From assembly GCA_016297005.1 (NCBI GenBank), contig JAEDHK010000006.1:1-64000 (forward strand): a DNA stretch of 64,000 nt, written 5' to 3'. Positions 41,632-50,511 of this stretch are shown here, piece after piece. The position numbers were made by a program, and so were the translations under genes. The notes under the pieces are model-generated. The model was given only the letters and a program-made list of their open reading frames with translations, was not told where the DNA came from and did no database searches. Source of the stretch: Clostridia bacterium (GTDB lineage Bacteria > Bacillota > Clostridia > Christensenellales > DTU072). Position 1 is the stretch's first letter, and the number at the start of each line of letters is the position of its first letter.

Positions 41632-42939
41632 ATGAACTACTATCAGCCCGAAATAGAATGTGCCTCCGTTGAAGAAATTCGCGCATGGCAAAGTGAAAAG
41701 CTTGTTAAACAGGTCAAGCATGCTTATGACAACGTTCCTTATTATCGTGATCTTATGGATAAAAAAGGAGTTAAACCCGAAGATATTCGCTCGATAGACG
41801 ATCTTCATAAATTGCCGTTTATTTCGAAGTACGATCTTCGCGAAGCTTATCCCTACGGCTTTTTGGCTGTCGATAAGTCGGAAGTTGTGCGTATTCAGTC
41901 CACGAGCGGCACGACGGGCAGAAGAGTAATCGCTTTTTATACGCAACACGACGTCGATCTGTGGGAAGAGTGCTGTGCACGCGCTATCGTGGCTGCGGGC
42001 GGCGACAAAAACGACGTCGTTCAGGTCGCGTACGGCTATGGTCTTTTTACCGGCGGCGCAGGTCTTCACGGCGGATCCCACAGAGTAGGAAGTATGACTC
42101 TTCCTATGTCCAGCGGCAATACCGAACGTCAGATCCAATTCATGCAGGATCTCGGTTCTACCATTCTTTGCTGCACTCCTTCGTACGCCGCGTACATTGG
42201 AGAAGTGCTTAAAAACATGGGACTGAAACCCAATAAGGATATTCAATTGAAAGCCGGTATCTTCGGCGCCGAACCGTGGACGGAAGAAATGCGTCGCAGT
42301 ATCGAAAAGTCTCTCGGTATCAAAGCGTACGATATTTACGGTCTGACCGAGATCAGCGGCCCCGGCGTCTCATTCGAGTGTTGCGAACAAAAGGGTATGC
42401 ATATCAACGAAGATCACTTCATCGCCGAAATCATTAATCCTGACACGGGCGAAGTTCTGCCTGAGGGAACCAAAGGCGAGCTCGTTTTTACCTGCCTTGA
42501 CAAAGAAGCTTTCCCGATGATCCGTTATCGTACCAGGGATATTTGCGTTCTGAAACGGGAAAAATGCTCTTGCGGCAGAACTTTTATAAAGATGACCAAG
42601 CCGATGGGACGTTCGGACGATATGCTCATCATCCGCGGCGTAAACGTATTTCCGTCACAGATCGAGACCGTTCTGCTGGAACAAGGTTATCAGCCGAATT
42701 ATCGTATTGAAGTCGATCGCGTCGACAATAACGACACGTTGGACGTCTTTGTGGAAGTCGATTCCGACGATATTTCCGATACTGTTAAGGATATTACCAT
42801 CAAAGAAAAAGAACTGGCCATGGCTATGCGCAATATGATCGGTATCGGCGCGAAAATTCACCTTGTTCCTGTCGGTTCTATCGAAAGAAGCGAAGGAAAA
42901 GCCAAGAGAGTCATCGACAGAAGAAAACTCATAGACTGA
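41632..42939 (+). CDS. paaK: Phenylacetate-CoA ligase family AMP-forming enzyme
   Basis: A 435-residue adenylate-forming enzyme that activates aryl acids such as phenylacetate to CoA thioesters. The P-loop motif is STSGTTGRRV, followed by FGAEPWTEEMR, YGLTEISGPG and RYRTRDICVL. A Cys pair in EKCSCGRTF and the GRSDDMLIIRGVNVFPSQIE block are typical of PaaK. In anaerobes such genes often accompany indolepyruvate oxidoreductase, which is not seen here. It is first in an operon with an ACT protein. Confidence 0.92.
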   Translation: MNYYQPEIECASVEEIRAWQSEKLVKQVKHAYDNVPYYRDLMDKKGVKPEDIRSIDDLHKLPFISKYDLREAYPYGFLAVDKSEVVRIQSTSGTTGRRVIAFYTQHDVDLWEECCARAIVAAGGDKNDVVQVAYGYGLFTGGAGLHGGSHRVGSMTLPMSSGNTERQIQFMQDLGSTILCCTPSYAAYIGEVLKNMGLKPNKDIQLKAGIFGAEPWTEEMRRSIEKSLGIKAYDIYGLTEISGPGVSFECCEQKGMHINEDHFIAEIINPDTGEVLPEGTKGELVFTCLDKEAFPMIRYRTRDICVLKREKCSCGRTFIKMTKPMGRSDDMLIIRGVNVFPSQIETVLLEQGYQPNYRIEVDRVDNNDTLDVFVEVDSDDISDTVKDITIKEKELAMAMRNMIGIGAKIHLVPVGSIERSEGKAKRVIDRRKLID

Positions 42940-42954
42940 GATCGGGAGGAAAAA

Positions 42955-43344
42955 ATGAGAGTCAAACAAGTATCCGTAATGGTGGAAAACAAAGCCGGGA
43001 AGCTGGCCGAAGCGACCGGTTTTTTGGCGAGTAAAAATATTAATTTGCGCGCGCTTTCTATTGCCGATACGCAAAACTACGGTATTTTGCGTATTATCGT
43101 CGACGATCCCGAAAAAGCGGCCCGCCTCTTGCTCGAAGCAGGATATCTGACTAAGATTACCGAGGTTCTTTCCGTGGCTGTCCCCGATTGTCCGGGAGGC
43201 ATGGATAAGATCGTACGTAAGTTATCCTCGGGCGGTATCGCTATCGAATACGCCTACTCCTATCCCTCGCTCGAACCCGGCACGGCGTATATGATACTTC
43301 GCGTCGACGATAACGATAAGGCGGAAGCCATCCTCGGTAAATAA
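42955..43344 (+). CDS. Tandem ACT-domain protein
   Basis: A 129-residue protein composed of two ACT domains: VKQVSVMVENKAGKLAEATG (1-65) and a second beginning near IVRKLSSGGIAIEYAYSY (about 82-129). ACT domains bind amino acids. A stand-alone tandem ACT protein next to paaK is a recurring arrangement and suggests regulation by an aromatic amino acid, by inference. GGGAGG precedes the ATG 15 bp after paaK. Confidence 0.9.
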   Translation: MRVKQVSVMVENKAGKLAEATGFLASKNINLRALSIADTQNYGILRIIVDDPEKAARLLLEAGYLTKITEVLSVAVPDCPGGMDKIVRKLSSGGIAIEYAYSYPSLEPGTAYMILRVDDNDKAEAILGK

Positions 43345-43345
43345 T

Positions 43346-43786
43346 ATGGTACATTTACGCTTCGTACAATACAGAGCCGAAGAGCTCGCATTCCGCAGAA
43401 ATAACGATATCAGCCCCGACAGACATAACTTTCAGATATCGCCGCAGATCAAAGTCGAGTTGAAGATAGAAAAAGAGAACTACTTCATCATCATGACGGC
43501 AAGGGTGGAAAGCAGCGAAGAAAAACCTTCGCCGTTCGATTTTTGCGTTAAGCTGTTCGGACATTTTGTGATCGTCGAAAAAGCGGATATAGAGACTCTG
43601 CGCCGAGAGGGGAGTAATTTTTTGTATCCTTACTTGCGCGTTGCGGTCAGTAATCTGGTCTCGAACGCCAATATGCCTCCGTACTTTTTGCCGATCATCG
43701 ACATGAGTTTTTCTCCGACAAACGCCGAAAAGAAAGAGGACGGCGAAATCAAGATCGTTCCGCTTGTCGACGGCGATCAACTATAA
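43346..43786 (+). CDS. SecB-like chaperone family protein
   Basis: A 146-residue acidic protein. The C-terminal stretch NFLYPYLRVAVSNLVSN followed by PPYFLPIIDM closely follows the SecB signature (PY.RE.IS.L....G.PP..L..INF). The N-terminal half has the alternating strands of the SecB fold. SecB holds export precursors unfolded in Proteobacteria, and homologues elsewhere can act with toxin-antitoxin systems. No secA or toxin gene is adjacent; it lies between the ACT protein (1 bp gap) and pyridoxal kinase. The start ATG has a poor SD, so coupling is likely. Confidence 0.65.
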   Translation: MVHLRFVQYRAEELAFRRNNDISPDRHNFQISPQIKVELKIEKENYFIIMTARVESSEEKPSPFDFCVKLFGHFVIVEKADIETLRREGSNFLYPYLRVAVSNLVSNANMPPYFLPIIDMSFSPTNAEKKEDGEIKIVPLVDGDQL

Positions 43787-43798
43787 GGATTCGGTATT

Positions 43799-44623
43799 AT
43801 GAGCAGGATAGTTACGGTTCAGGATATCTCTTGCGTGGGACAGTGCTCCATTACCGTGGCGCTGCCCATCGTCTCCGCGTTCGGCGTGGAGACTTCTATT
43901 TTACCGAGCGCCGTGCTCAGTACGCATACGGGCGGATTCAAAGGCTTTACTTTTCGCGATCTGACCGAAGATATGCCCGGGATATACCGGCATTGGCATG
44001 CGGAAAAAATAGATTTCGACGCTATCTATACCGGGTATCTCGGTAACGCCAGGCAGGTAGATTATATCTTGGAAATGGCGTCTATGGTTTTGAAAAAAAA
44101 CGGCCTTTTGATCGTTGATCCGGCTATGGCCGATTACGGAAAACTTTATACCGGATTCGACGACGCTTTCGTTGCGGAAATGGCACGTCTATGTTCTCAC
44201 GCAGATTACGTCTTGCCCAATATATCCGAGGCGGCTTTTATTTTGAAAGAAAAGTACGTTGGCGAGGGGTACGACCGCGCATACGTCGAAAACCTATGTA
44301 AAAAACTCCATGCGCTCGGCGCAAAAAACGTTATTTTGACGGGCGTCGGATTCAGCGCCGATCAGTTAGGCGTTGCCGTCTACGACGGTAAAACTGTCGA
44401 GTATTATTTTAATAAGCGCGAGGAACGCAATTCTCACGGCACGGGGGATATTTTTGCCTCCGTTTTTTCCGGCGCGCTTGTAACGGGACGCACTGCATAC
44501 GCCGCCGCCGCTTTGGCTGCCGATTTTACCGTAAAAGCCATTCAGGCTACGGCCGACGATCCGACGCATACGTACGGCGTCAAGTTTGAGAAAGTCATTC
44601 CCTTTATTACGGATAATTTATAA
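43799..44623 (+). CDS. Pyridoxal/pyridoxamine kinase (PdxK/PdxY-like)
   Basis: A 274-residue ribokinase-fold kinase that makes pyridoxal phosphate or phosphorylates a related pyrimidine. DISCVGQCSITVALPI at the N-terminus, YTGYLGNARQVDYI, DPAMADYGKLY and the C-terminal anion hole NSHGTGDIFASVF (Asp base) are characteristic. Last in the paaK operon, 12 bp after the SecB-like gene. It is convergent with the giant surface protein gene, with only 13 bp between the stops and no terminator visible. Confidence 0.9.
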   Translation: MSRIVTVQDISCVGQCSITVALPIVSAFGVETSILPSAVLSTHTGGFKGFTFRDLTEDMPGIYRHWHAEKIDFDAIYTGYLGNARQVDYILEMASMVLKKNGLLIVDPAMADYGKLYTGFDDAFVAEMARLCSHADYVLPNISEAAFILKEKYVGEGYDRAYVENLCKKLHALGAKNVILTGVGFSADQLGVAVYDGKTVEYYFNKREERNSHGTGDIFASVFSGALVTGRTAYAAAALAADFTVKAIQATADDPTHTYGVKFEKVIPFITDNL

Positions 44624-44636
44624 ATAGTTAAAAATA

Positions 44637-47600
44637 TCAGCGTTTCTTTCCGAGAATAAGTAACAACACTGCGGCGATGAGACAAGCGCCAAGGATCACC
44701 GAACCCGCAATAATCTTATCCCGACTACTCTTGCTGAGCGTGGAAGAAGGTTTTTTGACCGTGCTTTCGCTCGTCGGATCGTTATTGTCGATGGTTTGCG
44801 TTTTCGTCCACTTGGCATAAAGCGTCATATCTGCTCCGATCTCGTCGACGGAAGTCACGCGTGAACTCTCCGCATAGTCGGACGAAGAATACCAACCGCT
44901 GAACAGATAGCCGCTGCGCACGGGCGTGTATAAAGGTTCTCCGAGGGAGTAAGAGGCGGTAATGGGGGAAGGCGACAGGTCGTCCAGAACGACCGTAATG
45001 CCATAAATGCCCCACGAGAAGGTCTTAGCGTCCGTCGTTCCGTCGTCCCAAATATATCCCGCCGTGTCCTGTAACGTGACCGTCGCCGTGTAGTCGCCCC
45101 GATCCTTGCCGACGTTCCCCGAGATAGTATAGGCTGCGTTTGACTCGATATAAGCGGTTTGATTGAATCCGTTATAAAGCAGGTTTTTCGGTCCCTGAGG
45201 AATGGCGATTACCGACCGTAATATTTCCCACTCGACGTCGACGTTTCCGGTCGATCCATCTAACCAACGATAATTAATTTTGTCTTTCAGCGTGGCGGTG
45301 GCAACGTATGTGCCGACGTTCTTTGCTACGTTACCGGCGAGCGTGTAATAATCGCTGACGGAAATACCCGCCGTCTGCTCGTATCCGGAATAACTGTTTT
45401 GACGAAGAACGGTCGGTTTGGCTATCTTTAACGGAGAGATTGACCATCCGAAAGTCTTATTTTCGGTTGTTCCGTCTGCCCAACAATGGTTGTTTTTGTC
45501 GATCAGCGATACGTTGATATAATAGTTCCCGACGTTGGTCGCCTGACGAGTGCCGCTTACGGTATATAGAGCGTTAGAACTGATCTTAACCGAATAGGAA
45601 GAAGCGTTATAGACGACGTTATCGATCCCGGGAGAGGGAACCTCTACCTTTTTCTTTTCCACAGTATAACTCATTACGTACGGGTCGTATGAGCCGGTGT
45701 CGGCCCAAACGTAATCGGCGTATAAAAGAGTATTGCCGTCGTAGACGTTATTGAGTTTTGCGGTAATAGAGTAATTCCCGGCGGCGGTCACGGCAAGGTT
45801 TCCTGACAAAACGTATTCGTCCGCCGTGTCCGTTACGATATCCAGCAAGTAACCGGTATACACATACGGTGCGTCGTAGATAGAAGGTTTCGTGATTTTT
45901 TTCGGACGAATGGTCCAGAAAAGAGTTTTTTCTTCGACGTCGGTACGGTCGTATTCGTCGCTTGGATTGATCCAATAATAGTTATTGTTGACAAGATGGA
46001 CGCGAACGGAATATTCTCCCGCGTGCGTTGCCGAAAAATCGCCTTCGGAAATAAAAAATCCGTTGTCGTTATTGTTATCGTTTCTTAAAGCGACCGTCTG
46101 TTCTTCGCCCGTGAAAGAAAATTGAGTATTACTGAGGGTTAAGGGGCTTCTTCCGGCGGGTATTACGGACCAGGAATAGCTTTTTTGGTTTGTCGTCTGA
46201 TCGCTCCATTCATAATCGTTCGTATTTTTCAGAGAGATCGCAAAAGAGTACTGTCCGGCGTCTGTTGCGGACGTCTTTCCGCTGATTTCCATCACGGTTT
46301 GGTTAAAATTTTCGATAGCGGGCGAAAGAGGATGCCCGGTATAGGTCCTTTCCGTCGCGCTCACGGAAGGAAGAATCACCACGATCCTGTCAACTGTGAT
46401 AGAGATCGGGAGAGAATACCCTCCGTAATTCAGGTAGACGGTTTCGTTGCCGTAATGAAGCATGCCCGGGTACGGCGTCGTTCCATCGTTTACAGTCAGA
46501 ACGTAACCGACGACGGAAGGACCGTTTTGTTCCAGAGGAAAGATTTTGCCCGATTCCCAATAGGAGTAGACGACCATGCCCGTCGTATCGAAAGCCTCGC
46601 GAGCAACGTAGGAGAGCTTGTCGGGCATCGAATAGATGCGGACGTCGGTCAGACTGTCTTCGCGTACGCTTATGGACAAAGTGCCGGTCTTCGTCAGATA
46701 GTTAACGTTATCTTGCGGCGTAAAAATCCAAACGAACGGCAAATTATTTCCGATTTCAAACGTGTTTTCTTCGCTCCAAAGTATCTCTCCGGCAGTATCG
46801 CCGTCGGATAAAGTCAATTCCGGCAGTCCGTCGTCATAATAAACGGTCGTTGACGGGATTTGCGGACGGACGGTAGCCTCCGCTTTGGAGATGACGACGG
46901 TCAATCCGCTCGGAGTGGGATTGGTCAGAACGTAATCGGGCGAGCTTAAAGTGATCTCGTTTACCGTTACGACGTAGGGAGTGGCGGAAGCGTCTTCCGA
47001 CTCAATATTGCCGCCGTTCAGAGTAAAGGTCAATTGGTCGCCGGCGATGCCGCCGATCAGGCTTCCTCCCGTTATTTCGACGAACTTCGTTCCGTCATAA
47101 CTTCGGTCGACCGCTTGCAGAGAGCTCGTGTCAAGCGTGACCGAAGCGGGTATGATAGTGGCAGGATAGACGACGGTCGGCGTGGTCAGAACGTAATCGA
47201 CGGACAAAGAAAAGGCGACGGTCAGCGTGGTCGCGTCCGTGTGAGCCGAATTGAAAAGAGAGGAAACGATCTCCGGAGAGACGGCTAAGTTGTTTTCCGA
47301 AGTAACCGAATAAGCGGTCGGTGGGATCGCGGAAGGATCAAAAACGTCCGTTCTGTCGTAGGTTTTGGAGAAAGAAACGCCGTCAATAGGCGTAATCGAT
47401 ACGTTTGTCGGCATGATCGAAGCGGAAAAAACGAAATCACACGTATTTCCGGTCGAAAAACGGTAATTTGTTTGCGCGTTCGGCTTTATCGAAAATCTTA
47501 CCGTGACGGACTTCGCGTTTACGTGGGCAGAATCATATGCGCCGCTTGTCGGCGTTACGCCCACGTTATCGGTTACGGAATACCTGTCCGTCGTAAGTAC

Positions 47601-50336
47601 GCTTACGTCGGCCGTTGTTGTTCCGTCGTACTTTTTCGAGAAGATGTATTCCGACGTCAGCGTTATTTCTTTTTTTGCGATGGAACAACCGACGAACGTA
47701 ACGGAAGGCGACGCCAGAGCAAAGTTGTTTCCGTCGACGGAAAAGACGGCCGTAACGGTCAGGTCTTCGCCGGCGTCCGATTGAGAATAGGATGCGTGCG
47801 TTAGTTCAACGACGGGCTGATCGCCCTCGCAAGGATCGTGCGTAACGGTATAAGTCGTGCCCTCTATAAAGTTCGACAGGGCTATTGAATCAGATCCGTC
47901 ATAGGTTTTGGAGAAAGTAACGTTTTTCGCTGTCAAAGTCAGAACGAGAGGAGTAATGACGATTTGCGTTTCTCCGTAATAGGGGTTATGATTGGGCGCG
48001 GTAATCGTGTACGTAACGGAGGATCCCGGCGTGACGTCAACGTAAGAACCGTCGATCGACAGATTGTGAAGTTGATCGTTGACCGTCGAAATGGTAAAGT
48101 CGCTTGCCGTCAGGGTGTGCGGTTTTCCGTCGTACGTTACTTGCCATCCGCTTGAACGTATGCACGTAACGGAAATATCGGCGGGCGTTACCGTATAGGG
48201 ATAGGAGAGAACGGTCACGGAATAATTATTCGTGCAGTCGACGGCTCCCTCCGCGACGGCAACGGTCGCAGTCAGTTCATAAGAGCCGACGTTCGCCGTC
48301 TCCGCCGCAACAACGCTTGCGGTATCTTTTTTATAAATATAGGTCGGCGTAAGAACGTGTCCGTCGATAAGTCCCGTTGCGGAGTATATCGGCTCGCTCA
48401 TGGCTGCACCGTCGTACAGGTGGGTTTTTGCCGCTTCGTTTTGTTCTTCGCTTGCAAAAAGTCTTATTTCGACCGTAAGTTGTTTCGCAAGAACGGATAC
48501 GGAAAAGACCTTTTCTTCGGAAAAGGCGACAAGAACTCCGTCGGTTATCTTTACAATGCAAGCATAATCGTCGGTATCGGCGACGTCTTTCACGTTCAGG
48601 GTCGCCGCCTGGTGGGACGCTTGTCCCGATTTCGTCCAGGTGTAAGTCGCGGTCAGTCCGGAGGTCAGTTCGTGTGAAAAAGCGGGAGTTACTGTCTTCG
48701 TCTGAGCGTCGTATTCAAAGGAATAAGAGTCGTCAAGAAAGAGCTTGGGCGCGTTGAGCGCCCAGACGGGATGCACGTCAAGATTGCCGGTAAGCTCTTG
48801 CGTGGATAAGCAATCATGCTCGCTCGTACCGTCGGACCACTTCGTTACGGAATAACCGAGCCGTTGCACTGCGTCGGCGGCAGGATAGGTATAAAGGTAT
48901 CCGCGATAATGAAGACCTTCCGGGTTGCCGTTTTCCGTCACGGTATAACCCTCGAAGGCGTCGACTATTCCGCAGGTCGCGGGAACGGGATAATAGTAGG
49001 TCGAACCGCTTACTAAGCCGCCGGCAAGCCAATTTTCGCTCCCAAGTCGGTCTCTTAAAGAGGAGATCGCATACGCAAGATTGCACGTAAGGACTCCCGC
49101 GTCGGCAAAGAAATTCGACGTTTGATCCGTTAATTTTTCGTCCGCTATTCTATAACAATAGTTGGTGGGCGCAAGGCAAAACGGAGCTTTTACGGCGCCG
49201 ATCTCCACTTCTCCGTTGCTTGTAGTGTAATAGACGCCGAGACAACGAGAAACCGCAACCGATTCTTCGCCTGCCGCGATGATCCCTCCGGCCGTCTGAA
49301 CGGAGATCTCTTCGTTTTGATATAAGAGGGTTCTTTTCTGCGCGCTTATACTGCTGTCGTTAAAACAGTTCGTTATTGTGCAGTTGCCTTCTCCTTGCGC
49401 GACGATACCCGACGCATAGAGTCCGGCGGTAATGCTACTGTTAATTGAATAGCAAGAATCGACGCGCGTCGCTCGCGGTTGATTGAACGTTTTTTCCGAA
49501 AATTCCTGTACGGATCCGGACAGTTCGGCAACGTCGGAATAGACGTCGGTAACACGTCTCGCCACACCCACGATCCCACCGGCATTCCCTTTCGTCGATA
49601 AAGAAGAATCAACCGTGCCGCATCCGAAAACGACGGAGTTTTCGACTTTGCCGGCGATCCCTCCGAGGACGTTCGTATCGTCGGAAGAAGTAATGCTCGC
49701 GCTTTTTACGACGAGATCGTGTACGTAAGCGTTTTTCAGATAGCCGAAGAAACCGCCGTACTTGTCGGAAGACTCGTAAGAACGGTAAGAAACAGTGTAT
49801 CCGTTGCCGTCGAATTGGCCGTAAAAAGCTTTCGGCGTCCGATAATTGATATAATAATCGGCGGTAATGTCAAAAGTATTCTCCGCAACGACGCTTCCGC
49901 TCGAATCGAGGAACAAATAAACGTATTTTTCTTGCCAGATCGAATTGAACTTCTGCTTATTTTCGCTGAGATCTCTATCGTACAAATCGCGAAGAGGAGT
50001 CGTCACGTCCAGATAAAGGTTGTAGTATTCTTCCGTTCCGATCGGCGTCCAGACGTGCCCGCTAAGGTCGATGTCGCTTGTTAATCTGTAAGAAAGAGCG
50101 GCATAATACTTTCCGTTCGTTTGCGCTCCGCCGCTTACCAGAGAGGATAAAGTCAATAATTGTTCCGCGGTGGAAATTTCGTACACGTCGTCGGCCGAAT
50201 TATAAACGGGCAGGGTACTGTCGGCGTAGGCGGATTCTTCGCTTTCCCACCGGGCGGTAAAGGCAAAAAAGACGGCGACCAATACGATCAGCGCCGTAAG
50301 ACAGATAGGTATGCGTATTTTGTCGACCTTTATCAT
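44637..50336 (-). CDS. Giant modular cell-surface protein (MBG/YDG and InlB repeats)
   Basis: A 1,899-residue exported protein. The ATG at 50336 is chosen because GGGAGAATGT precedes it. A signal peptide ends near SAYA (about 38). A GLUG-like region (about 170-330) shows GGIAGKVENSVVFGC. An InlB-type repeat and Ig-like segments follow. Several MBG/YDG-type domains bear the mark FSKTYDGS, FSKKYDGTTTAD and RSYDGTKF (about 700-1150). A Big_3-like domain (about 1240-1330) comes next, then five or more repeats ending in W.I.P....P, a last InlB repeat (SGYLFSGWYSSSDYA) and a C-terminal helix with GKKR. No LPXTG is seen; anchoring is by the helix. Predicted adhesin or matrix protein. Confidence 0.8.
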   Translation of the reverse strand: MIKVDKIRIPICLTALIVLVAVFFAFTARWESEESAYADSTLPVYNSADDVYEISTAEQLLTLSSLVSGGAQTNGKYYAALSYRLTSDIDLSGHVWTPIGTEEYYNLYLDVTTPLRDLYDRDLSENKQKFNSIWQEKYVYLFLDSSGSVVAENTFDITADYYINYRTPKAFYGQFDGNGYTVSYRSYESSDKYGGFFGYLKNAYVHDLVVKSASITSSDDTNVLGGIAGKVENSVVFGCGTVDSSLSTKGNAGGIVGVARRVTDVYSDVAELSGSVQEFSEKTFNQPRATRVDSCYSINSSITAGLYASGIVAQGEGNCTITNCFNDSSISAQKRTLLYQNEEISVQTAGGIIAAGEESVAVSRCLGVYYTTSNGEVEIGAVKAPFCLAPTNYCYRIADEKLTDQTSNFFADAGVLTCNLAYAISSLRDRLGSENWLAGGLVSGSTYYYPVPATCGIVDAFEGYTVTENGNPEGLHYRGYLYTYPAADAVQRLGYSVTKWSDGTSEHDCLSTQELTGNLDVHPVWALNAPKLFLDDSYSFEYDAQTKTVTPAFSHELTSGLTATYTWTKSGQASHQAATLNVKDVADTDDYACIVKITDGVLVAFSEEKVFSVSVLAKQLTVEIRLFASEEQNEAAKTHLYDGAAMSEPIYSATGLIDGHVLTPTYIYKKDTASVVAAETANVGSYELTATVAVAEGAVDCTNNYSVTVLSYPYTVTPADISVTCIRSSGWQVTYDGKPHTLTASDFTISTVNDQLHNLSIDGSYVDVTPGSSVTYTITAPNHNPYYGETQIVITPLVLTLTAKNVTFSKTYDGSDSIALSNFIEGTTYTVTHDPCEGDQPVVELTHASYSQSDAGEDLTVTAVFSVDGNNFALASPSVTFVGCSIAKKEITLTSEYIFSKKYDGTTTADVSVLTTDRYSVTDNVGVTPTSGAYDSAHVNAKSVTVRFSIKPNAQTNYRFSTGNTCDFVFSASIMPTNVSITPIDGVSFSKTYDRTDVFDPSAIPPTAYSVTSENNLAVSPEIVSSLFNSAHTDATTLTVAFSLSVDYVLTTPTVVYPATIIPASVTLDTSSLQAVDRSYDGTKFVEITGGSLIGGIAGDQLTFTLNGGNIESEDASATPYVVTVNEITLSSPDYVLTNPTPSGLTVVISKAEATVRPQIPSTTVYYDDGLPELTLSDGDTAGEILWSEENTFEIGNNLPFVWIFTPQDNVNYLTKTGTLSISVREDSLTDVRIYSMPDKLSYVAREAFDTTGMVVYSYWESGKIFPLEQNGPSVVGYVLTVNDGTTPYPGMLHYGNETVYLNYGGYSLPISITVDRIVVILPSVSATERTYTGHPLSPAIENFNQTVMEISGKTSATDAGQYSFAISLKNTNDYEWSDQTTNQKSYSWSVIPAGRSPLTLSNTQFSFTGEEQTVALRNDNNNDNGFFISEGDFSATHAGEYSVRVHLVNNNYYWINPSDEYDRTDVEEKTLFWTIRPKKITKPSIYDAPYVYTGYLLDIVTDTADEYVLSGNLAVTAAGNYSITAKLNNVYDGNTLLYADYVWADTGSYDPYVMSYTVEKKKVEVPSPGIDNVVYNASSYSVKISSNALYTVSGTRQATNVGNYYINVSLIDKNNHCWADGTTENKTFGWSISPLKIAKPTVLRQNSYSGYEQTAGISVSDYYTLAGNVAKNVGTYVATATLKDKINYRWLDGSTGNVDVEWEILRSVIAIPQGPKNLLYNGFNQTAYIESNAAYTISGNVGKDRGDYTATVTLQDTAGYIWDDGTTDAKTFSWGIYGITVVLDDLSPSPITASYSLGEPLYTPVRSGYLFSGWYSSSDYAESSRVTSVDEIGADMTLYAKWTKTQTIDNNDPTSESTVKKPSSTLSKSSRDKIIAGSVILGACLIAAVLLLILGKKR

Positions 50337-50360
50337 ACATTCTCCCGTCCGCAAAAGCGG

Positions 50361-50404
50361 AAATATCTTATATTGATTATAAGATATTTTTTCATTTTCG
50401 TCAA
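50361..50404 (-). promoter_or_regulatory. Promoter of the giant surface protein with an overlapping operator-like palindrome
   Basis: Minus strand: TTGACG (50399-50404), 17-bp spacer, TATAAT (50376-50381). A perfect 12-bp inverted repeat, AAATATCTTATA (50361-50372) and TATAAGATATTT (50378-50389) around TTGAT, covers the -10 and start region. A repressor bound here would block transcription. Confidence 0.65.
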
Positions 50405-50452
50405 TATAGGGACTTTATCTTACATATAACTTTCAGCATACAAAACCCACAA

Positions 50453-50490
50453 TAAGAAAAAAGACGCGCCGCTTTTCAGCGTGGCGCGTC
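50453..50490 (-). terminator. Terminator of the nfn operon
   Basis: GACGCGCC (50463-50470) pairs with GGCGCGTC (50483-50490), extended inward by GC/GC. On the minus strand TTTTTTCTTATT follows. Confidence 0.85.
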
Positions 50491-50511
50491 CCGTTTTTAC
50501 TATTGAAAAAA

